This document shows, piece after piece, positions 6,072 to 9,872 of a stretch of 9,872 bases of DNA. Origin of the DNA: Candidatus Omnitrophota bacterium (GTDB lineage: Bacteria > Omnitrophota > Koll11 > VGKN01); the NCBI GenBank assembly GCA_016867055.1, contig VGKN01000035.1, forward strand, positions 1 to 9,872, read 5' to 3'. Every line of letters begins with the position of its first letter. Position 1 is the first letter of the stretch. The position numbers were made by a program, and so were the translations under genes. Under the pieces are notes generated by a model, which searched no databases, was not told where the DNA came from, and was given only the letters and a program-made list of their open reading frames with translations.

Positions 6072-7215
6072 AAAATATAGTTGTTTTGGGTTCTACAGGT
6101 AGTATTGGCACAAAGACCCTGGAGGTTATATCAAGACTAAGCGAACAATTTAGGATTGTAGGCTTGAGCTGTGATTCAAATATAGAGCTTTTGATTAAGC
6201 AGATAGAGATATTTAAACCCGATGTAGCTGCAGTTAAAGAAAAGACAAAATTTGATATCTTAAAGAAGAGAATAAACCGCACAAATACCAAGCTATTCTC
6301 TGGTTTAGAGGGTATCATAAGAGTAGCTACATATGAGGAATCCGATATAGTTGTAGTTGCAATAGCAGGTAGTTCTGCTTTAATGCCGTTATTAGAGGTC
6401 ATTAAACTCTCAAAAAAGGTTGCTCTCGCTAACAAGGAATCTCTTGTAATGGCAGGGGAGCTTATAACCTCTCTTATGAGAGAAACTAACTCCCAGATAA
6501 TACCGATTGATAGCGAACACAGTGCTATATTCCAATGCCTTGACTCCTCGGTTACCAAGGGTATCAAAAAATTGATAATTACAGGCTCAGGAGGTCCTTT
6601 AGATGGTATCTTAAGGCGTAATTTTCAAAAGATTAAGCCAGAGGATGCCTCAATCATCCGAAGTGGAAGATGGGTAAAAAAATCTCTATTGACTCCGCAA
6701 CCCTTATGAATAAAGGACTTGAGGTTATTGAAGCGCATTGGCTGTTTGGGATGAATGCTAAGAATATAGAGGTTCTGATTCACCCAGAGGCGGTTGTGCA
6801 TTCTATGGTGGAGTTTGTAGATGGTTCAATAATTGCACAGCTCGGGCTTACCGATATGACACTCCCCATACAGTATGCCCTTACCTATCCCCAGAGACTT
6901 CCTTCGCATAATGGCTACCTTGACTTAGCGAAGGTCAAGACATTGACATTTAAAAAACCAGATTTTAAAAAATTCCCCTGCCTTAATTTAGCCTATGAGG
7001 CACTCTCAAGGGGTGGGACTGCGCCTTGTGTTTTAAACGGAGCGAACGAAGAGCTCGTTTATGCCTTTTTGAATGGAAAAATAAGCCTCCCAGATATACC
7101 CAGACACATAGAAAGGGTTTTAAATTCCCATAGGATAAAAAAAGAGCCAAACATTGATGAAATACTCCAAGCAGATAGATTTGCCCGAAACAGGGTAAGA
7201 GAGCTTTTAAAATAA
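6068..7215 (+). CDS. dxr: 1-deoxy-D-xylulose 5-phosphate reductoisomerase, interrupted by a one-base frameshift
   Basis: First committed enzyme of the MEP isoprenoid pathway: NADPH-dependent conversion of DXP to MEP in the cytoplasm. The first reading frame (6068-6709) carries GSTGSIG (8-14, NADPH binding), [10 protein letters not shown] (121-130), [11 protein letters not shown] (metal ligands D148 and E150) and TGSGGPL. The second frame, which can be read from 6655, opens with [18 protein letters not shown] and continues through [13 protein letters not shown] to a normal C-terminus at 7215. Joined, the protein would be about 382 residues, the usual length, so only one base is missing, near 6650-6655. 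Start ATG overlaps the cdsA stop (ATGA) behind a CAGGA. The gap to rseP is two bases. As the rest of the sequence is well conserved, the break is probably an assembly error, a very recent mutation, or bypassed by slippage. Confidence 0.93.
6650..6682 (+). other. Frameshift position in dxr and downstream A7 slip site
   Basis: In the upstream frame codons read gcc tca atc atc cga. In the frame one base back, cat ccg aag tgg aag atg ggt gives the conserved HPKWKMG loop. One base, most simply an A in tcaa(a)tcat, is missing at 6652-6654. The run of seven A at 6676-6682 lies in the upstream frame as gtA AAA AAA, the canonical phase for -1 ribosomal slippage, and a -1 slip there would rejoin the downstream frame with no change in length. 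Confidence 0.85.
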
Positions 7216-7217
7216 TT

Positions 7218-8300
7218 ATGGGATTACTTGTTGCAATAATAATAGTCGGTTTTGTTATATTTATCCACGAGCTTGGACATTTTATATTTGCAAAGCTTTG
7301 GCATGTGAGCGTTCTTCAATTTGCAATCGGTTGGGGTCCAAAGATAATTTCTGTAAAGAAAAGGGAAACGCAATATAGATTAAACCTATTTCCCTTGATA
7401 GGAGGTTATGTAAAATTGCTTGGGGAGGAAGGAGACAATAGCGATGAGAAGGATTTAGATGAATCGAGCAAGTGGAATCTGAAGAGACTTGATGAGATAG
7501 CACCTCTTAAAAAGGCATCGGTATTTGGAGGTGGAGTGTTGCTACAGTTTTTAATCTGCATATTAATCCTGTCGCTTGTGGTTGTATTTGCCGGAAAGCC
7601 AAGTTCTATTGTATTAGTTGCAAACGTTATGGAGAACTCACCCGCCTTTATATCGGGTATAAAAAGTGGAGACCTTATCTTAAAGGCAAATGAGAACAAG
7701 ATTATATCATCAAAAGCCCTCATTGAGTTTATCTCAAGGAATGCGGATAGAGAAATTCTCTTACAGATTAAGAGAAAAGAGGCAGTGCTTAAGATAGCAG
7801 TAATTCCCAGATTTAACCCGAAGGAAAACAGAGCTCAGATAGGAGTGGGTATAGCCGAGACTACTGTGTTTTCAAAAGAGGGAATGAGATTATATGAATA
7901 TGTATTTGGCGGAGCAATACTTACCTTCAAGATAGCCTTTAAGGTGATGGAGGGAATCTGTAGCCTTATTTTAAGAAGGGTATCTCTAAAGGCGCTTATA
8001 GGTCCCATAGGGATAGTGGACCTAACGGGCGAAGTGGCAAAGACAGGCTTTTTATATACTCTATTATTTTTTGCTATAATAAATATAAACCTGGCTATAA
8101 TTAATGCATTTCCAATTCCCGCCTGTGATGGAGCTCATCTTCTGATGCTTTCTGTTGAAAGCATTTTTAAGATACGGATTAGCCCACGCTTTAAAAGGGT
8201 TATAAATATAGCAGGTTTTGCACTTCTGATATTATTGTTATTCTACGTAAGTTATAATGACTTACTAAATTTACAGCATAAATATCTTTTAAAACACTAA
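7218..8300 (+). CDS. rseP: Site-2 intramembrane zinc metalloprotease
   Basis: Membrane-embedded M50 protease that cuts anti-sigma factors and signal-peptide remnants inside the membrane, driving the envelope stress response. The 360-residue protein has the HELGH zinc site (17-21) in its first membrane helix, a GYVKLLGE loop, one PDZ-like domain (about 130-195), a GPIGIVDLTGE segment (262-272), and the second metal motif NAFPIPACDGAH (296-307, ligand D304). Two positions differ from the usual family text: CDGAH replaces LDGGH and GGGVLLQF (104-111) replaces the AGPxxNF segment, though the metal ligands are kept. ATG 7218 lies two bases after the dxr stop with only a weak purine stretch upstream, suggesting coupled translation. 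Synteny with cdsA, dxr and ispG is standard for this protease. Confidence 0.93.
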   Translation: MGLLVAIIIVGFVIFIHELGHFIFAKLWHVSVLQFAIGWGPKIISVKKRETQYRLNLFPLIGGYVKLLGEEGDNSDEKDLDESSKWNLKRLDEIAPLKKASVFGGGVLLQFLICILILSLVVVFAGKPSSIVLVANVMENSPAFISGIKSGDLILKANENKIISSKALIEFISRNADREILLQIKRKEAVLKIAVIPRFNPKENRAQIGVGIAETTVFSKEGMRLYEYVFGGAILTFKIAFKVMEGICSLILRRVSLKALIGPIGIVDLTGEVAKTGFLYTLLFFAIININLAIINAFPIPACDGAHLLMLSVESIFKIRISPRFKRVINIAGFALLILLLFYVSYNDLLNLQHKYLLKH

Positions 8301-8307
8301 TTGAAAA

Positions 8308-9393
8308 ATGTATAATGAGATAAAAAGAAGAAAAACAAGTCAGGTAAGAATAGGCAGTCTCTTTTGTGGCTCAGATTATCCCGTTTCTATACAATCAATG
8401 ACAAAAACTGATACAAGAGATATTACCTCAACAGTCAATCAGATAAACAAACTTGCTAAGATTGGATGTGAACTGATAAGGGTGGCAGTTTTAGACCTAA
8501 GGGCAGCTAAGGCAATTAAAGATATTAAAAGAGAGATAGCCATACCCCTTGAGGCAGATATTCACTTTAGTCCCATTCTGGCTATTGAGGCAATAAAAGG
8601 CGGCTCTGATTGTATAAGGCTTAACCCCGGAAATATCAAAGACGGACATTCACTCAAAGAGATATTGAAATTTGCTGTAAAAAAAGGCATCTCCATAAGA
8701 GTAGGTATAAACTCAGGCTCGATGCCTGAGGGGGATAGTACTAAACCCCACAAAGAGGACCCTGCATTGGCTATGGTGAATACCGCCTTAAACTATATAA
8801 AGATTTTTGAAAAACAAAAATTTTATGAACTAATTGTATCTCTTAAAGCCTCGGATGTTTTGACTACTATCAGGGCCTATAGAACTATGAGTAAAAGATG
8901 TGGTTATCCGTTCCATCTCGGAGTGACTGCAACCGGCTTTACGCCTTCTTCTATAATAAAATCTTCAATAGGAATAGGTACTCTTCTTTTGGAGGGAATA
9001 GGAGATACTATAAGGGTTTCTTTAACCGATACGCCAGAACAGGAGGTAATAGTTGCGAGGGAGATATTATCCTCCTTGAGGATAAGGCGCTTCTCTCATG
9101 AGGTTATATCCTGCCCCACCTGCGGAAGATGCCAGATTGATATAAACAGGATAACAAAAAAGGTTAAGGAGGTTTTGGATAAAATTCCCTTAAATGGAAA
9201 GAAGCCTCCCATTAAGGTTGCCATAATGGGGTGCATTGTAAACGGACCCGGTGAGGCAAAGGATGCGGATATAGGAATTGCTGGTGGAAATAGATTTGGC
9301 GCCTTATTTAAAAAGGGTATGCTTATTAAGAAGGTAAAAGAAACAGAGCTTATAGATACGCTTATAAAGGAAATAAAGGATGAGGTGGTCTAA
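8308..9393 (+). CDS. ispG: 4-hydroxy-3-methylbut-2-enyl diphosphate synthase (flavodoxin/ferredoxin)
   Basis: Iron-sulfur enzyme of the MEP pathway converting MEcPP to HMBPP by reductive ring opening. The 361 residues show the short bacterial two-domain form: a TIM barrel starting with [14 protein letters not shown] (25-38) and LEADIHFSP (81-89), with RLNPGN (104-109), then the cluster domain with CPTCGR (C269, C272) and [10 protein letters not shown] (C309 and the catalytic E316). The three cysteines are the expected 4Fe-4S ligands. ATG 8308 comes seven bases after the rseP stop with no strong ribosome binding site. The 3' end overlaps proS by 14 bases. In the pathway it acts four steps after dxr, so both ends of the route are encoded in one operon; ispH and the middle enzymes are not in this window. 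Confidence 0.96.
   Translation: MYNEIKRRKTSQVRIGSLFCGSDYPVSIQSMTKTDTRDITSTVNQINKLAKIGCELIRVAVLDLRAAKAIKDIKREIAIPLEADIHFSPILAIEAIKGGSDCIRLNPGNIKDGHSLKEILKFAVKKGISIRVGINSGSMPEGDSTKPHKEDPALAMVNTALNYIKIFEKQKFYELIVSLKASDVLTTIRAYRTMSKRCGYPFHLGVTATGFTPSSIIKSSIGIGTLLLEGIGDTIRVSLTDTPEQEVIVAREILSSLRIRRFSHEVISCPTCGRCQIDINRITKKVKEVLDKIPLNGKKPPIKVAIMGCIVNGPGEAKDADIGIAGGNRFGALFKKGMLIKKVKETELIDTLIKEIKDEVV
9366..9371 (+). promoter_or_regulatory. Ribosome binding site for proS inside ispG
   Basis: AAAGGA (9366-9371) sits eight bases before the proS ATG at 9380, within the ispG coding region, and fixes the overlapping start. Confidence 0.6.
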
Positions 9394-9872
9394 TATTCTA
9401 ATACCCACGTTAAAGGAAGACCCCGCTGATACCGAAACTACAGGCCATAAACTTATGATAAGGGCGGGGCTGATAAGAAAACTTGCCTCAGGAATTTATT
9501 CATATCTACCTCTAGGGTTTAGGGCGTTAAAAAAGGCAGAGGCTATTGTTAGAGAAGAAATGGACAAGGTAGATGCTCAAGAGCTGCTGCTTCCGGCACT
9601 TCAACCGGTTGAATTATGGCATAAATCCGGCCGTTATAATGACCTCGGAGAAGATATGATAAAGTTCATTGACAGACACAAGAAGGAGATGGTGCTAGGC
9701 CCTACCCACGAGGAGGTAATTACAGAACTTGTTAGAAATGAAGTGCACTCCTATAAGCAACTTCCTCTGATTTTATATCAGATTCAGACAAAGTTTAGAG
9801 ATGAGCTACGCCCTCGTTTTGGGGTGATAAGAAGCAGGGAATTTATAATGAAAGATGCCTATAGTTTTGATA
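9380..9872 (+). CDS. proS: Proline-tRNA ligase, 5' part (runs off the window)
   Basis: Class II aminoacyl-tRNA synthetase charging tRNA-Pro in the cytoplasm. The first 164 residues are present and open to the window edge. They match the bacterial-type enzyme: [21 protein letters not shown] near the start, [11 protein letters not shown] (37-45, motif 1 region), PALQPVELW (72-80), LGPTHEEV (107-113), and the class II motif 2 stretch [20 protein letters not shown] (136-155). The bacterial editing insertion and anticodon domain would lie beyond 9872. The start overlaps the end of ispG by 14 bases in another frame and has AAAGGA eight bases upstream. proS after ispG or rseP is a common arrangement in the conserved uppS-cdsA-dxr-rseP cluster. 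Confidence 0.95.
   Translation, partial: MRWSNILIPTLKEDPADTETTGHKLMIRAGLIRKLASGIYSYLPLGFRALKKAEAIVREEMDKVDAQELLLPALQPVELWHKSGRYNDLGEDMIKFIDRHKKEMVLGPTHEEVITELVRNEVHSYKQLPLILYQIQTKFRDELRPRFGVIRSREFIMKDAYSFD

Noticed and set aside
6055..6567. A 170-codon minus-strand open frame opposite dxr
   Set aside because: It is antisense to the strongly conserved NADPH-binding half of dxr and shows no recognisable domain; a shadow frame.
6676..6682. Treating dxr as a normal programmed-frameshift gene
   Set aside because: A -1 slip at A7 would restore length but replace the conserved HPKWKMG loop that the other frame plainly encodes, so the original gene had no need of slippage; a lost base explains the data better.
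7282..7723. Minus-strand open frames opposite rseP (7282-7503, 7406-7723)
   Set aside because: Antisense to conserved rseP coding sequence with no protein features of their own.
1..9872. CRISPR arrays, tRNA or rRNA genes, prophage or defence genes
   Set aside because: No regularly spaced repeats, no tRNA-like cloverleaf with a T-loop consensus, no rRNA signature, and no coding space left unassigned that could hold such a gene.

Overview
The window reads as a piece of an AT-rich bacterial chromosome. It has one insertion sequence at the left, a two-gene alpha-glucan cluster in the middle, and a tightly packed housekeeping operon for polyprenyl and membrane biogenesis at the right. Every gene except the transposase is on the + strand. 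The order uppS-cdsA-dxr-rseP-ispG-proS, preceded by a DUF4912 protein and a family-57 glycoside hydrolase with a DUF1957-type tail, together with the AT-rich composition, fits an uncultured Gram-negative lineage such as Candidatus Omnitrophota. That assignment is inference from gene content and order, not from a marker gene.

Positions 1-1573: a complete IS4-type insertion sequence (142-1565, 1424 bp). It has perfect 16-bp terminal inverted repeats, an 8-bp target duplication (GTAAGTCT) and one intact DDE transposase on the minus strand. It sits between a good sigma70-like promoter (86-114) and the DUF4912 gene, so it appears to have split the leader of the glucan operon. Its own leader carries repeated octamers that can fold over the transposase ribosome binding site, as in elements that protect themselves from read-through transcription. 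A possible outward promoter lies in its right end.

Positions 1638-4322: a DUF4912 protein with a very lysine-rich N-terminus and a beta-sandwich-like C-terminus, then a GH57 alpha-glucan branching-enzyme-like protein. The two genes are 21 bp apart and probably act together on an intracellular alpha-glucan.

Positions 4323-4544: a 222-bp gap filled mostly by a 166-bp block (4330-4495). The block is closed by a perfect 11-bp inverted repeat and contains three further perfect nested or side stems. It is either a structured RNA or a small non-autonomous palindromic element. A perfect TATAAT follows it, and this probably serves the downstream operon.

Positions 4545-9872: uppS, cdsA, dxr, rseP, ispG and the start of proS. 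Junctions abut or overlap or are separated by 2-7 bp, which indicates one translationally coupled transcript. dxr and ispG are MEP-pathway enzymes, uppS uses the resulting prenyl diphosphates to make the cell-wall lipid carrier, cdsA makes CDP-diacylglycerol, rseP is the site-2 envelope-stress protease, and proS charges tRNA-Pro. dxr is split by a one-base frameshift inside its conserved active-site loop. A canonical A AAA AAA slip site 24 bases further on is in the phase that would bring translation back into frame. The most surprising items are the dxr frameshift, the 4330-4495 palindromic block and the regulatory consequences of the IS insertion.
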